DNA from: Pyrrhoderma lamaoense | Lineage: Eukaryota > Basidiomycota > Agaricomycetes > Hymenochaetales > Hymenochaetaceae | Reading direction: 5' to 3' | Assembly: GCA_002794735.1 (NCBI GenBank) | Contig: NBAZ01000010.1 | Span: 124,001 to 188,000, forward strand | Length of the DNA stretch: 64,000 nucleotides | Shown here: positions 51,101 to 64,000 of the stretch, in pieces | How positions within the stretch are numbered: the first letter of the stretch is position 1 | Layout: every line of letters starts with the position of its first letter | Program-made: the position numbers and the translations under genes | The notes under the pieces: generated by a model | Told to the model about the DNA's origin: nothing | What the model saw: only the letters and a program-made list of their open reading frames with translations | Database searches by the model: none

Positions 51101-52749
51101 CCCATACCCACATCCATACCCGGGCCCACCCATGTCCAAACTACTCTTGGTGACAGGGACCACAACAGAGCCCGAGGTAGACGTCCAAGTAGGCACAACA
51201 GACGCAGCAGACGCAAAGCTCGCATAGGTCGGTGACCTCGTCGGTCGTTGCTGTTGTAGTGGTGCTGGCGGAGCACCCATCTTAGTCTTATTCGTCTCAG
51301 TCGTCTTCAACACCGCAGCATCAGCAGCAGCTTCGTCGTCGTCGTCGTTCACATACCCATACGAATACGAATACGAATTCGCAAACGAGGTGGGCGTGAG
51401 GGGTACGTCCGCGATAGGCTTCGGGGTCGTCAACAAATGACTACTGCTAGTACTACAGCCACTACTACCCACCGCGCTCGCGTACGGGTGTTGTAAATGG
51501 GGAACAGTGACTGTAGGCGTTTGAGGAGAGACAGGAGTCAGTGGGGACTGTGAAGGAGACGTAGCCGCAGTCGTCGTTGTCTCAATCGTCGTTGTTGATG
51601 TAGTAGTGGTCGAGAGCGGAGACAGTGGAGACAGAGGAGGAGTCTGAGGAGACGACTTGCATCGTGTCCGAGTGAGCGGCAGCGGCAGTCGAAGTGGAGG
51701 AGTCGAAGTAGGGGTCAGAGTGTCTGCAACAAGATGCAGAGGCATAGGCAGACGAGGCCTTTTTTGGATTTGGTCCATAGATTTCCTCGTCCTCGTGTTC
51801 GCGTTCGTGTTCGCATTCGTGACTGTAATAATAATAATAATAAGGATTAACATTAACATTTCATATCATAAACCCAATCTCGTTCATCACACACACACAC
51901 ACACACACGTGAAAATAAATTGAAAGAAATAGAAAAAAAGACTTACCACCATTACGCTGCGCAAGCACCAAAGGAGGAGACGAAGTAGGAGTAGTTGAGG
52001 TCGGGAAAGAATCCTTATTATTAATTTTAAGCGCCGTGGCCGTGGACGGCATCTCTTGAGTGACAGAGAGAGAACCAGCCTGAACCTGAGCCTTGAGATT
52101 AGATTTACTAGACACACGAGGCGGTGGTCTTAGGACGTCACCAGGGCCAGGGGTCAAAGCTCTGTCTCTGTCGCGGTCGCGTGTACTCCGACCAAGTTTA
52201 CGCTGCGTGACCGCGTCTTCGACGTCCGACTCTGGCTCTGCGGGGGGAGGCGGAAGAGGCTGCTTGTAAAAAGAAAAAAGCGTGGACCGCCGTGAGCTTC
52301 ACTACACGCGCGTATAACGAAAGAGAGAAAGAACGAGAGGGAAAAAAGAATTATGATAGCGTGCATATAACGAGGGGGAAGGGGTGGAGGGGGGACCGTA
52401 CAGACAGAGTACATACCTTTTGACGCCTCTCCAAGTCCTGTTCACAATACCAATCGCGCATCTCATCCAAAAGGGCGCGTATAGGCGCCTCATGTTCCTC
52501 ACACAACGTCATCGTCGTCGTCGACGTCGTCATACCCAACACACCAAAACGGGCGTCAACACCTACACCTACACCTACATGGTGATCTATACCAGCGGGG
52601 AACGAAGGAGAAGGGGGCGGACGATAGAAGAGGTCTTCGTATGAGGGAAAGTCGACGACGTGACGAATGGCGGAAGAGGACTGTGAGTGTGAGTCATCGG
52701 TCGCGTCGGAAGTGGAGGATGACGCGCTCATGCTTGAGTGAGAACCCAT
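48106..52749 (-). CDS. Very large low-complexity protein, at least three exons, frameshifted
   Basis: Exon 1 (52749-52417) encodes a Ser-rich start, then FPSYEDLFYRPPPSPSFPAG and ALLDEMRDWYCEQDLERRQK, the least repetitive part. Exon 2 (52262-51947) and exon 3 (from 51822) join in phase through introns of 154 and 124 nt. Exon 3 continues for over 3.6 kb. It encodes Thr/Ser/Pro runs, Gln tracts, a Gly/Tyr region, a block of alternating Arg-Glu, His-Asn repeats, Gly/Ser/Thr tracts, Ala/Gly-rich segments and an acidic Glu-Tyr/Glu-His tail. Frame changes occur at 50571-50575, 49480-49483, about 48692 and about 48450, all in homopolymers or microsatellites. A stop near 49262 may be inside an unresolved intron. 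Total length would be about 1,400 aa. No domain recognised; disorder suggests a scaffold or transcriptional regulator, which is only a guess. Confidence 0.6.
48425..48476. repeat. TTCGTA and GAATTC hexamer repeats
   Basis: About three copies of TTCGTA followed by four copies of GAATTC on the plus strand, in the coding part of the large gene. They give alternating Glu-Tyr and Asn-Ser residues. A frame change lies between the two arrays. Confidence 0.8.
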
Positions 52750-55700
52750 TGCGGGCGGATGTGATGCCAGACCCCTCAAGTCTGAGTCTAGTTTATTTTG
52801 TGTGTTGATGTTACTGGAAGAGGGGGAAGGGGGGGGGGGAACTCGAGAGAGCGGGAAGCGCGGAGAGTCGGGGAGGAGGAGGGGGGGAGGCCAGTAGATA
52901 TATAGTTGAGTAGTATACCCGCTCTCGTCCTAGACGGAAGGAGAGATTCTCATCTAAGAAGTGCATAATAAACAGTTGTGCCCATTACGAAATGAATTCC
53001 AAATCCTTTTTTTCATTTTTTTCATTTTTTTTACTATATTTTTTTTATTTTACTTCAAACTCAAACGAAGGTCAACGAAGAAGAATCGGGGACTGACAGT
53101 CATTCAGGGTGTGAATTCCATATTGGGGTGGGGAAAGGAAGGGGATTGACAAGTGTTTGTGGACGAACCCTAGAATAGCACTTGCGGCGATCAGCTCGGA
53201 CCGTTAGCTTTTGGGAAACGGAGAGAGAGTGAGAGAACGCTTGCCAGGGGCGGACTAGTCCGTTTCCTTATCCAGTTCTCCCATTCCTCGCTCTGACGGG
53301 ACTGACAAACGGACTGACTTGCTCGCAGGACGGTGTCCATATTCGCACTAACAGACAAACATCACCCTTTTACCTTCCTTTCTACTTGGATCCGTGCAAG
53401 ATGTCGAAAGGCAGAGCGACTAGCCGGGTTCTCAATCTAGACCAATGATTTTCGTGCGCGATCTTCTGCCCTTTCTCCGAACGACCGACAACCTCTTTCG
53501 CCCTTCCCCGATCGATTACCTCTTCCTCCTCATTCCTCATTCTCCTTGACCCTATAACCTCTCACCAATTACCCTCCCCCAATGAATCCACCGATATCGA
53601 TATCTATCTCGAAAAAAAATAAAGTAAACTAAAAACTTACTTCATTGTCCTCTTACTTAATCCCCCTCCTCCCTTTCTCCCCTTAACCCTCAAGCCCCTC
53701 AGCCTCGTGCCCCACCCGCTCGCGTGCGGGGCCAGAGAGGCCAAGTCAATCCAACGATCCAACAAACTCAGCCCCCCACCTAAGCCACACAACCTACCTC
53801 CAATTCCAATTCCGAAAATAATGAAAACTGCTACGCATCTATGTTAACTCGTTACTCGTTACTCGTATACCTATCACCCTCTCTTCCTCGTATTCCTTTC
53901 TGTATTTTTCCACTTCTTTTTTTTTTTTTTTTTCTTACTTCTCTTTTATTAAAACAAATGCATATTCTTCTTGTTCCCTTTCGTTGATAAATTACTTAAT
54001 AAACACCCCACAAAACCACACACACCCACACACCCGTACCCGCACCCACTCAAAACCTCACCAAGAAAAAAAAAACCCGTCATAAAATTCATAAATCACC
54101 ACAATCACCACCACCCCGACAGACCACGTTTTCCCCTCTTTCCCCCCCCAACTAAAACCCATAAAAACCCATAAAACCATCAACCCTTCGATCCACCGTA
54201 CCATCGATCCAAGCTGACCGTCGTCAAGCCACCGAACCATCAAACCCATCAAATCCATCAAAACCCATCCCTTGTCGTTCGTCGTCGTCATTATAACAAA
54301 GCTTAAACTTCCACCAGTCTCCCCTTCCCCCCCCCCGCCCCCCCACCTCGGCTCCCCTGTACTTCCTTCCTACCCGATTGACAGGCGCAGGCAGGCAGGC
54401 AAGGGGGGCGGGGGGGGAGGAAGCTCGTGGACTCGTGTGGACATTGTTTGCGCGTCTGTTCCCCTTCCTCCCCCCCCCCCCCGCTTTTTTTTTTTTCTTT
54501 TTTTGTTTTTGTTTTTCGTTTCTCTTGATCATCCCATCCTCTATCTCCTGTTATATTAATCAGTAGTCAGTAATCAGTGATATGATGTATGATGTATGAT
54601 GTATGACGAACAACATATCCATATCCATCCAACCATCCACCCATATAGATATATATAGATGGATATAATCGATAAACTAGGACATCTACTACCTATATGC
54701 GTATACGTAACAAAAGCATCAAGTATCGAGTATCAATTATCAAGTATCGAGCACTAGGTACCAAATATCAAGCATCGAAATGTGCAGTATCAGTATCAGT
54801 ACATCCGTATAACTTTGTATAAATATATTGTGGGTATACTATATGCACGTATGTATATCAAATATACGTATCAGGTATTTTGGTATTGAGTGCGCAGTAC
54901 TAGTTATACGTTCCGAGTATCGAATATAGTAGATAGATTTATCAGTATTTGATATCATATATGTAATTTGTGATATGTGATATATGATATGTAATTTGTG
55001 ATGCGCAGTACGTTCGTCCCCACTCCCGGCGTATGTGTGTAAGAAACTGAAGCTAGGAATAAGGAAATAAGGAAATAAGGAAATGGGGAAACGAGTATGG
55101 GTACGGTGGTATTGGAAACGAAAGAACCAAAAAAAAAAAAAAACATAGAAAAAAAAGAATAATAATAAGAATAAAACGAAGGAGATCGGAGAAAAACAAA
55201 GATATAAATTACTGATACATCCTACATCCGTTCACTACATCCTACATCCTACATCCTACATCCTACATCCTACATTAACATCTACAAACTAACAACTAAC
55301 TAACAAGGTACACACGTAAACGTATCTATCAACATATCTCATTATCTGATATCAACGTAACGTTTTGATCGTATATGTTTTACATGTACACCTCAAAATG
55401 ATTGCCTATGGTATAATAGTAATTCGTACTCATAACTTTGAATAAGTCCAAGCCACACACCTACCTAACGCTCCTAACGCTCGTATAGCAACCCACTTAC
55501 CGCTCACCACAGTAAAAAAAAAAAAACCACCCGCAAAAAGTAATCCGCCGGGAGGTTAACCCACAGCACCACATACCACCACCATACATACCTCCTTTAC
55601 TTCGTTCATGGTCGTTCGTACATATCACCAACTCACTCGAGATAAAAGTTTTAAAAGAAGGTATGTGTATGTGGATGTGTATCATGTGTATCATTGTATG

Positions 55701-55798
55701 TGTAACGGAAGCAAGTAGCAACTCTTTTACTTTTTACTTTCTGCTCTTTGACTCTTTAACTCTTTAACTCTTAACTTTTTGACCTTTCTCGCTTCACC
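52750..55798. repeat. Simple-sequence-rich block between the large gene and the alcohol dehydrogenase
   Basis: Upstream region of the large gene. It holds C- and T-runs (54331-54345, 54470-54500), CACACCCA repeats near 54020, ATGATGT copies at 54580-54606, CAAGTATCGA-type copies near 54715-54790, and five to six copies of ACATCCT at 55214-55276. No gene recognised. Confidence 0.7.
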
Positions 55799-56713
55799 TC
55801 ATTTCGTAACATCCAACACAATCCTCCCGACTACCTTCCCAGATTCCAGTTCTTCGTAAACCCTACACCACCACCACCAAACAAACGAACGAACAAAAAA
55901 AAGATGGAAAGGGAAAGGAAAAAGAGGACGAGAGGGAGAAAACCAAACACAAACACAAAGAACAAAGAACAAACAACAAATGACAAAGAACAAAGAACAA
56001 ACAAACAAAATAAACGAATTAACGAACGAATTCAAAAAGGTATATAACATTGTATTCCCACACGCACGGTCCGTCATCCCAAGCCCAACAAAGACGTGGG
56101 GACGTAAAGAAGGGGACACATACCAAGGGGGTCATCGAAAGAAACGACAAACAAACAACAAACAAACAAACGAAAAACGAAAAACGACAAACGACAAACG
56201 AAAACGAAAACGAAAAAAAAAAACGAAAGAAACGGAATAGTAATCAAGGGAGGGGGATAAACCAATCAACCCCAATCAACCCGACGTGTACCCAGCCCAG
56301 CCCAGTCCACCATCCATTATCCATTATCCATCATCCACCGTCCAATAAAAAGAAGGAAGGAAGGAAGAAGCCACAGAGAAATATAAATTTGTGTAATGTA
56401 ATGTCATTAGTCGTCCCCAGGCCAAGAACCCCCCATAGTCATAGTCATAAGCAATAAGCCAAAGGAAGGATCCCCCCCCCCCGAAAAGTTCCGTTTTAAC
56501 ACCGGACGAATAGAATAGATTAAAATAGGAAGGGATAGTCCCCAAACACATCCGTTTTTTTTTTTCAGGCAGGTTTACGTATTAAGAACGAAGGATAAGG
56601 AGAAGTGGTAGTAAGAATGATGAAGAGGAAAATGGTTAGGGGGGAGATTGACCATTCCAAAAATTCAAAAAACGTAAAAAAACGTAAAAAGTAAAAAAGT
56701 GAAAAAGCATTCC

Positions 56714-56751
<38 letters not shown>

Positions 56752-59743
56752 GAAAAAAAGTAGATACGGAAACAAATAAAGTAAACGTTAATACCCAGAT
56801 GTTTTTCAAAAAAAGGGGGGGATTTCGTTTTGTCATCCCCATCCACATACGAATTCAAAGTTCCAACCCATCATTTTTCATACCCCCCCCCCCAAAGTAC
56901 AGTTCGGATTGGTAGTCCCGGTACAGAGAATCGAGACCCCCCCCCGGTCCACAGAGAAAGAAGTAAGAACATGGGCACGAGAAAATTAAGAAGGGGACAA
57001 GGTAAGCCAAAGAAAAAAAAAAGAAAAAAAGAAAGAAGAAGGGAGTGGAGGGGTAGAGACAAAGTAAACGCCGGAAATGAGGGTTAAACGCCGCAAAAGT
57101 CCGCGAACACATAATTTTTTTTTGTTTACGGGAACGAGGCGAAGAATTAAGAATCGTGGTAAGAAAAGGCGGTTGAGGAGCCCGAGTAAGGACGGGGGCC
57201 AACAGCGAGAAGAGAGACGGGAACGGAGTCAGGGATAAGGGTAACGTTAGTAAGTCCCAGTCCGGATTGGTTTTCAGTCGTTTATTATTTTGGTTCGGGG
57301 TTCGGAAGCAAAAAAGAAAAAAAAAAGTTATTAGTAAGGAAGTGAGCGCGGTGAGCAAGTTTGATTAAAGACGATTTGTATAGGTAAGTATGTGTGTGTG
57401 TGTGTATTTCAGATGTAGCAGAAACGGGAGAAGAACGAAAAGTCAGCATGATTTTGAAACTTATTGTAGATGATGAAAGAGAGATAGTGTTAGATTGTTA
57501 GAGTAAATGAAAAAAACAAGTAAAATAAAATGGGCGGGTCGGACATTTAGACGTGCACGCGCTGAAGATGCAGTGTAGCGCCTAGCACTAAGCGAACGAG
57601 CGGTAGAAGGGAAGATGAATAGAGGGACAAATTACCGCTAATCACACATCAATAATATTAAACGCAGGAGAAGAAAAGAAGCATCTTACAACCACCACGG
57701 ATGCAGAAAGCAATTTCAAAAAAAGGAATAGTTGGAAAAAAAAAGAAATTAATAAAGAATAAGAAGAATATATGTAAGAAGATGGTAGGAGTATTGATAT
57801 TGTGCTAACACCGGAAGAAGCAAGCAGCGCAAATCATTGATTTATGGAAGTTGGAAAATCCAGACTTGAAATAAAGGAGATAAAGTGTATGATTACGAAG
57901 TGGTATAATAATATAATCATCATTTTTAAAGTTTCGATATTTGAAGATGGGAGTGGGGATATACATGCATGTCAATGGATAGAAGACAGAAGCACTCACC
58001 GTTCGAGTTCGGAGAGTCCACGAAGAGTGTAGTTGACCTTGACTTTACCGGCCGCTGCGAGGTTGACGGCTTCTCGCGCTATTTGACGATTCCTATACGA
58101 CGGGAACCATAACCACCATTGTCCCAAGTAACCATCGTATCCATCGTGTGCCGAAGTATACGCAACCGAAAGAAAAAATCCAAAGGACAAGAAAGGCATT
58201 GTCCAGAAGATTGGGCATGGACCATCGAATTCGACAATCGTCATTCAGATAGAGATTCAGTCGATGCCCCGGAAAAACGGTACGGGCACGAAGAAGGAAC
58301 CAGAAGCGAAAAGAGACGCGAAAAGAGATAGATGATGAAGACCAGAAGTCATATGGATCATAAATCGTGAACAGAAAGGGTTGTGTAAGAAGAGTCTAGT
58401 ATAGGAGAGGAAGAAATAAAGGTGGAACATACCCGACCAGTACACCGCGGATCGTCAGACCCTGTGAAGCACGGGCCACACGTCAATTAGAAGAAGGGGA
58501 GAAGGCATCAATCGAAGTGGTTAATACTCAAATCACAAGAGATCTTGGATGACGAAAGGTCAAAGTATTACTCCGATCTTCATGAAGCTGAAGGAGATAA
58601 TCAGACAAATACTTACTCGAGCAGTGACCAAGGTAGTCGAAAGTTGGACTATTCCATTTGGTGGAAGACCAACACACATCAAGCGACCACGCGGACGAAG
58701 GTAACTCAGTGCGATAACATACGCTTCATTCTCACTGCTAGTAACTAGTACTGAATGAGCACCTAATCCGTCTGTAGAAGCAATAACATCTTTGACAACA
58801 TCCCCAGATTGAGGCGCTCGGAAGTCTATCCACTTTTCTGCACCGAGAGAGAGAACTAATGCTTTCTTCGCTTCTCCGGTATCGATGGCGATAACTCTTA
58901 AACCCATTGCAACTGCATACTGGACAGCTTTATATGATTCAAGTATGTCAAGTTATTCATATTTAGCACAAGGTACAAGCCCATACCAAGGTGTCCCAAG
59001 CCGCCACCTGCGCCAGGAATAACAACCCAATCACCTACATGGGTTTCACTCTGGCGGAGTGCACTATAAACTGTGAGTCCCTAGAGTAGATGGTCAATCG
59101 TAATAACCATGGCCTATGAGATCATAGTCTATCAATAAAGTTTGATACTAACTGCACACATGATTGCCGTCGCGGATGCACTGTCCAGGTTCTCCGGGAT
59201 AGGAGTCACCTGCTCAATATAGGAGACAATGTATTCACAGAACGTCCCGTCGATTGTATGCCCACTCTTCTTCGCATCCGCACAGACTTATCATATGAAT
59301 TGTATGAATAGACATAGGATTTTAGCAAAACTAAGTGTTGAGGAGTTGGTCCGAAAAAGTATTAACGCACATGATTCATCCCCAGTTTGACAATATGCGC
59401 AAGCCGTACACGTATCAGCTATCCATTTGACACCCACTCGATCTCCCACCTTGACTTTTACCCCAGGACGAGTGTGTTCACCAATTGCAACAACAGTTCC
59501 TACTCCTTCATGACCACCAATCAAGTCTTTCTTTGTGAGGCCTGCACTAGCAAGAACTCCTTTCTTAATAGTAATATCAGAGTGACAGACACCAGAGTGT
59601 GTAAGATGCACTAGGCATTGTCCCGGGAGTAAATCTTTTGGTTGAGTAACCGGATGGTTTGTGCGGAATGTAAGCTTTCCTCCTTCCCCTACATGGTCTA
59701 GCACATAGGCGTGCTGAACTGAAGGAATAGTCTCAAGAGCCAT
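55799..59743 (-). CDS. ADH1-type zinc alcohol dehydrogenase, intact, with 2.1-kb last intron
   Basis: NAD-dependent alcohol dehydrogenase of the yeast ADH1 type, probably cytosolic, interconverting primary alcohols and aldehydes. Exons: 59743-59371, 59286-59153, 59080-58987, 58927-58617, 58461-58433, 58092-58000 and 55862-55799. They join in phase to 366 codons (365 aa). Catalytic zinc ligands lie in GVCHSD and GGHEGVG; the structural zinc lobe is CTACAYCQTGDESFC; the nucleotide fold is GAGGGLGHLAVQYA. The C-terminal exon encodes the expected YEELESGKVVGRIVLD. Introns are 84, 72, 59, 155, 340 and 2,137 nt, growing toward the simple-sequence island. The last intron has GTGAGT and GTGTAG ends and matching phase 2. 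No frameshift. Could serve fermentation or tailor a pathway alcohol. Confidence 0.92.
55863..57999 (-). other. 2,137-nt intron of the alcohol dehydrogenase, filled with simple repeats
   Basis: Donor GTGAGT after 58000 and acceptor GTGTAG before 55862 join the last two exons in phase. The interior has a GA microsatellite (about 56717-56748), ACAAA- and CGAAAA-type repeats at 55955-56225, C-runs and A-runs. No nested gene was recognised. Other introns in this window are mostly 48-85 nt. Confidence 0.85.
56717..56748. repeat. GA microsatellite
   Basis: About 16 uninterrupted GA units on the plus strand inside the long intron. Confidence 0.95.
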
Positions 59744-61706
59744 TGAAGCGAATATCTGTGTTCAAAGTTGATAGTGTGATGAACTCTCCACCCTCTGTCA
59801 TTTTATCGTCTACCGTCCCATCACCTCATGATAACCCATAAACTCATGCGACCCAGCGTCTCAAACGGCCGCACCTGATCATATTTATTCACTTCAATTG
59901 ACTTCCAATCAGTTTTCCGATTGTGAAAATTTGAATCATTTGAAATCTTACCTTTATCGGATTGAGTTCACTTATAGCGATTTTACCAGGATACCCCGCG
60001 GACTTGAATGTAAATGATTGATATGACTGGGCTCATTTGATAATACAGCACACCATGAATCGTGTTAATACGTCCTTGCGTTGGATTTTAATTGATTATT
60101 TCATCCAAATCCAAACAATAAACATGATAATAATGTATAGTTTTGATGTAATTTGTCAAAGATGAAGGAAGTTCGTGACAGAAGTTGTGTGACATACACA
60201 GTATCAGACCAATAGTGCATGTGATCATAATTCATATTTTATCAATAATAGATCGATTAGTCAGGTATGAATATCTAGCCGATAAGTAGTGAACACATTT
60301 AAAACAAGGTTTAAGAAGAACTATGTTATTGATTTCCGGTTCACTATATCAGTTCGTCCTTTGATCCTGCAAAAGGAACTAGTTGTTGTGGGTCAAACCT
60401 CATGTTTATCACCTTTCTCCTCGGATATACGTCCCGAGCATTAGCCGTAAAATTTCCAGACGTTCAAGTGCTCACCTGCTCTATATTGTCGCTGATCTGC
60501 TACTTTGGGTGCCACAATAAGTTTGTATACTCTTATTTTCTTCATAACAATCTTTCAGGGTCACCATCGCTAGACCTCTGGAACGATTCATAGACTTTGC
60601 TCTTCAGATGGAGTCTTTTAAAAGCAACTCAGTTCGTGTGAGTGGCCTGGTCTTCTGTTTTTCTCCGTGTGCTACGCTATTGAGGCTGTTTCATCCCTCG
60701 GTTGTCCATGGTATTAAGTCCGCAACCAATAACATCTACTTGGACCTCATATTTGCTAGCCAAGTCTCTCGCAAATGGCAGCGTTTTGCCCAGAGAATCA
60801 AAGTATTCATGATAAATTATACATATAATTGGTACTCCGTGAATATCTCCGAGGCGAACTGTTGCCTGGAAAAACTCCTCTCCGCGATTATATAGTAGCA
60901 TCTATTACTTCTATTCTTTCAGATGAGACAGGGACTCGTCCAAAATATCCTTCACAAGGGAACAGGGAGTAGACTGATGGCTATATTGGAATATTTCCTT
61001 CTAATTCCGACTCATGGGGCCAGACCTTTTTTACTTGAGAAAAGAAAGAAAACTGTTTTCTGGTGAAATTGAAAAAGGCTATCCATTTTCCTTCAAGAAA
61101 CACATAATTCTCGTGATGTTTTTAAGAAGTCCGTAGTACCAGAGGCTTTTCAGAAGAAAAAGACTTTTACATGTCCCAGTTTAGCAAGCTTGGGACTCCG
61201 TCCGTTATTCTTTCTTATGTGAGATCTTCTTGATGACAACTTAGCTTATGCAGGCGCGTTAGGATGCTGCTAAAGTCGGCCTTGAAAGAAATTGTAGTAT
61301 CCTTCTTTGTTATATCTTCGACCTTATATTACTCTCGCGGAATACTAGAAGGTCTTCCTTCATACCCAATAACTGGTCTACTGGTTTCTCGGATATCTTT
61401 CCGAGGGGATCATCAAAATTTTTCTGAATAGACATGAGAGAGAATGATACTAACTTTGCTTGTTAACATATTCGTACGTTGTCAAACACTTCTAAGATAG
61501 TCTTCTTTAACGGACGTGTTAACCTGCTCGTCCAAGAACTACCGACTAAGTGGATATCTCGGAGCAAGTTGTTTACTTGCTCAGATGTTCACTGGCTTAA
61601 GTGAGTAACTACAAGGGCGAAGTATCCCACAGTGGAAGGAGAGATCATTCATATGATACATTAGTGAGACTAACTTTACGCCACGAATTGAGAACAAGTA
61701 GGAGAT
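59744..61706. other. Intergenic region with a weak peroxiredoxin-like remnant
   Basis: Nearly 2 kb. Holds the promoter of the alcohol dehydrogenase. The only protein-like content is on the minus strand at about 60677-60960 (described separately). The rest, including 60960-61680, shows no gene. Confidence 0.45.
60677..60960 (-). pseudogene. Possible fragment of a thioredoxin-fold (AhpC/TSA, PRXL2-like) protein
   Basis: Two minus-strand frames read in sequence: one with SSERIEVIDAT, then, after a one-base shift near 60895, one with YNRGEEFF, RLGDIHGVPIICIIYHEYF and YEVQVDVIGCGL. The order resembles the strand-helix-strand start of fungal PRXL2-type proteins, but the redox cysteine after the central strand is missing and no further exon was found. 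The likeness is weak. It may be a decayed gene or chance. Confidence 0.22.
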
Positions 61707-62925
<1,219 letters not shown>

Positions 62926-63796
62926 ACCAGAGATATCTTCAAATTAGTTGTTGGAGGCATCATCCAAGTCAGTTCAAAATTAGCACACTTGGATCTTTTC
63001 TTATCTTGTGCTTATCTAGTTCTAAATTTACTTGCTGAGACATCACTAGATTTTTACACTCCGCTATTTGTTCTGGCTTGTTAGTGGCGTCGTACACGTG
63101 ATGTTTATATTTCCGCTCTTTTGCTTCTTTCCGCAAAAGACATCGAAGTGTTGACTACCCCCGTCATGTGGAAGCAAAATCCGTGCTCTTATTAGTGCTA
63201 ACAGTGCGGCTCTATCCATGATAGAATCAGCATCAGAGCTCAATGACCTGATCGGCATTTTAAATCACTGTTTGATACTGAGAATCAAACTTTGCTCCTA
63301 CGAAACTTTAGCTACGGCCTAACTACATACTCACCACGCTCTTAAGTGATGTTATAGCAATGGAATAGAGTGTCAGAGGTAGTTAACTGCCTATATCTGA
63401 CAATCTAAGTTTCCTATTCAAGACGATGCTCGCGAGAAGAAAACTTGGGTTTGATGGATCTCACTTCCCTTACGTGGGCATCAACTGACACTAAAGTAGT
63501 GGTGCTAAATGCGTGCATTCCTATCACATAACTTTCTTTAATCTTCGGTGAAATCAACACCCTTGGTGCTTAAATAGATAAATTGGAAGTCGTGACATAT
63601 TGCATGTTAGTGTCTTTCGTGATCATTAATGTACAAGTAAGTCTTGTAATGAAGCCTGTTAATAATTTACTGAGTGATAAATCTGCATCACACACGTCAT
63701 GAGCGAGCACATAAAGGAAAGTAGTCATGTAATGGCTACATACATGTATAAATTCAGGGACCAGCAAGACCTAACCTAAAAGAGATAGAATGTACG
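62926..63796. other. Intergenic region between aldo/keto reductase and P450-3
   Basis: About 0.9 kb. ATG frame 63064-63258 (-, 64 codons) has no recognisable content. No other feature. Confidence 0.45.
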
Positions 63797-64000
63797 CTAT
63801 AGCCTAACCGTCAGTGATACAGGGAGCTCCCCAACTTTCAAGATCATCTTGTCCGTAGCAGACTTCTCCCATAGCGATGGATCGTAGCCTTCCGCAATAC
63901 GCATATCAAAGTGATGGAATAAGAGTACTATGACTGTTCTCATTTCGGCAAGTGCTAGCCTTTTTCCTGCACAGTTCGCATGTCCAATAGAGAATGGAAT
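63797..64000 (-). CDS. Cytochrome P450-3, C-terminal part only
   Basis: The last 67 codons of a third P450, reading in from the right edge and ending at TAG (63797-63799). The haem loop FSIGHANCAGKRLALAEMR includes the axial Cys. It is followed by FDMRIAEGYDPSLWE and LPVSLTVRL, very like the ends of P450-1 and P450-2 (both have an EGY step after the haem helix). No frameshift in this part. The I-helix and ExxR motif lie outside the window. Confidence 0.9.
   Translation of the reverse strand: MPFSIGHANCAGKRLALAEMRTVIVLLFHHFDMRIAEGYDPSLWEKSATDKMILKVGELPVSLTVRL

Noticed and set aside
43200..57400. CRISPR-like or satellite array in the island
   Set aside because: Repeats are short, irregular microsatellites without uniform spacers or unit length; this is eukaryotic DNA.

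Overview
The window looks like nuclear DNA of a basidiomycete, most likely an Agaricomycete. Genes are split by many short GT-AG introns (about 48-85 nt). The gene families are typical of mushrooms: class I sesquiterpene synthases with a DExxD motif, P450s with an FxxGxxxCAG haem loop, a seven-helix DUF6533-type membrane protein, a DHA2 transporter and small secreted proteins. Both tRNA genes carry introns. Nothing bacterial, organellar or viral was seen. Species cannot be named.

Layout. 0-7 kb: two divergent sesquiterpene synthases, the left one cut by the window edge. 7-11 kb: two single-exon orphan proteins and tRNA-Tyr. 11-20.5 kb: a DHA2 transporter, a secreted protein with an internal duplication, a 10-exon P450 and a zinc dehydrogenase, all on the + strand. 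20.5-27.5 kb: two related secreted proteins (one with a Gly/Asn/Ser-rich tail), a one-helix Ser-rich protein and a class 3 lipase. 27.5-41 kb: sparse DNA with tRNA-His, a second 10-exon P450, a GNAT acetyltransferase and the DUF6533 protein. About 43-58 kb: an island of homopolymers and microsatellites around one very large low-complexity protein gene. 55.8-64 kb: an ADH1-type alcohol dehydrogenase whose last intron (2,137 nt) lies inside the island, an aldo/keto reductase, and the end of a third P450.

How the genes may work together. Two terpene synthases, three P450s, two zinc dehydrogenases, an aldo/keto reductase, an acetyltransferase and an exporter are the usual parts of a sesquiterpenoid pathway: cyclise farnesyl diphosphate, hydroxylate, oxidise or reduce, acetylate, export. 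Co-location suggests this; nothing in the sequence proves it. The lipase, secreted proteins and large low-complexity protein may be bystanders.

Caution. About twenty single-base frameshifts interrupt otherwise clean genes. Most are a missing base in a short homopolymer, and I saw no clear nonsense substitution. Consensus sequencing errors are the simplest explanation, but recent decay is possible. The DHA2 transporter, both zinc dehydrogenases, the 112-aa secreted protein and the two single-exon orphans read through without any shift. Exon ends were derived by hand from splice signals, phase agreement and paralogue comparison.
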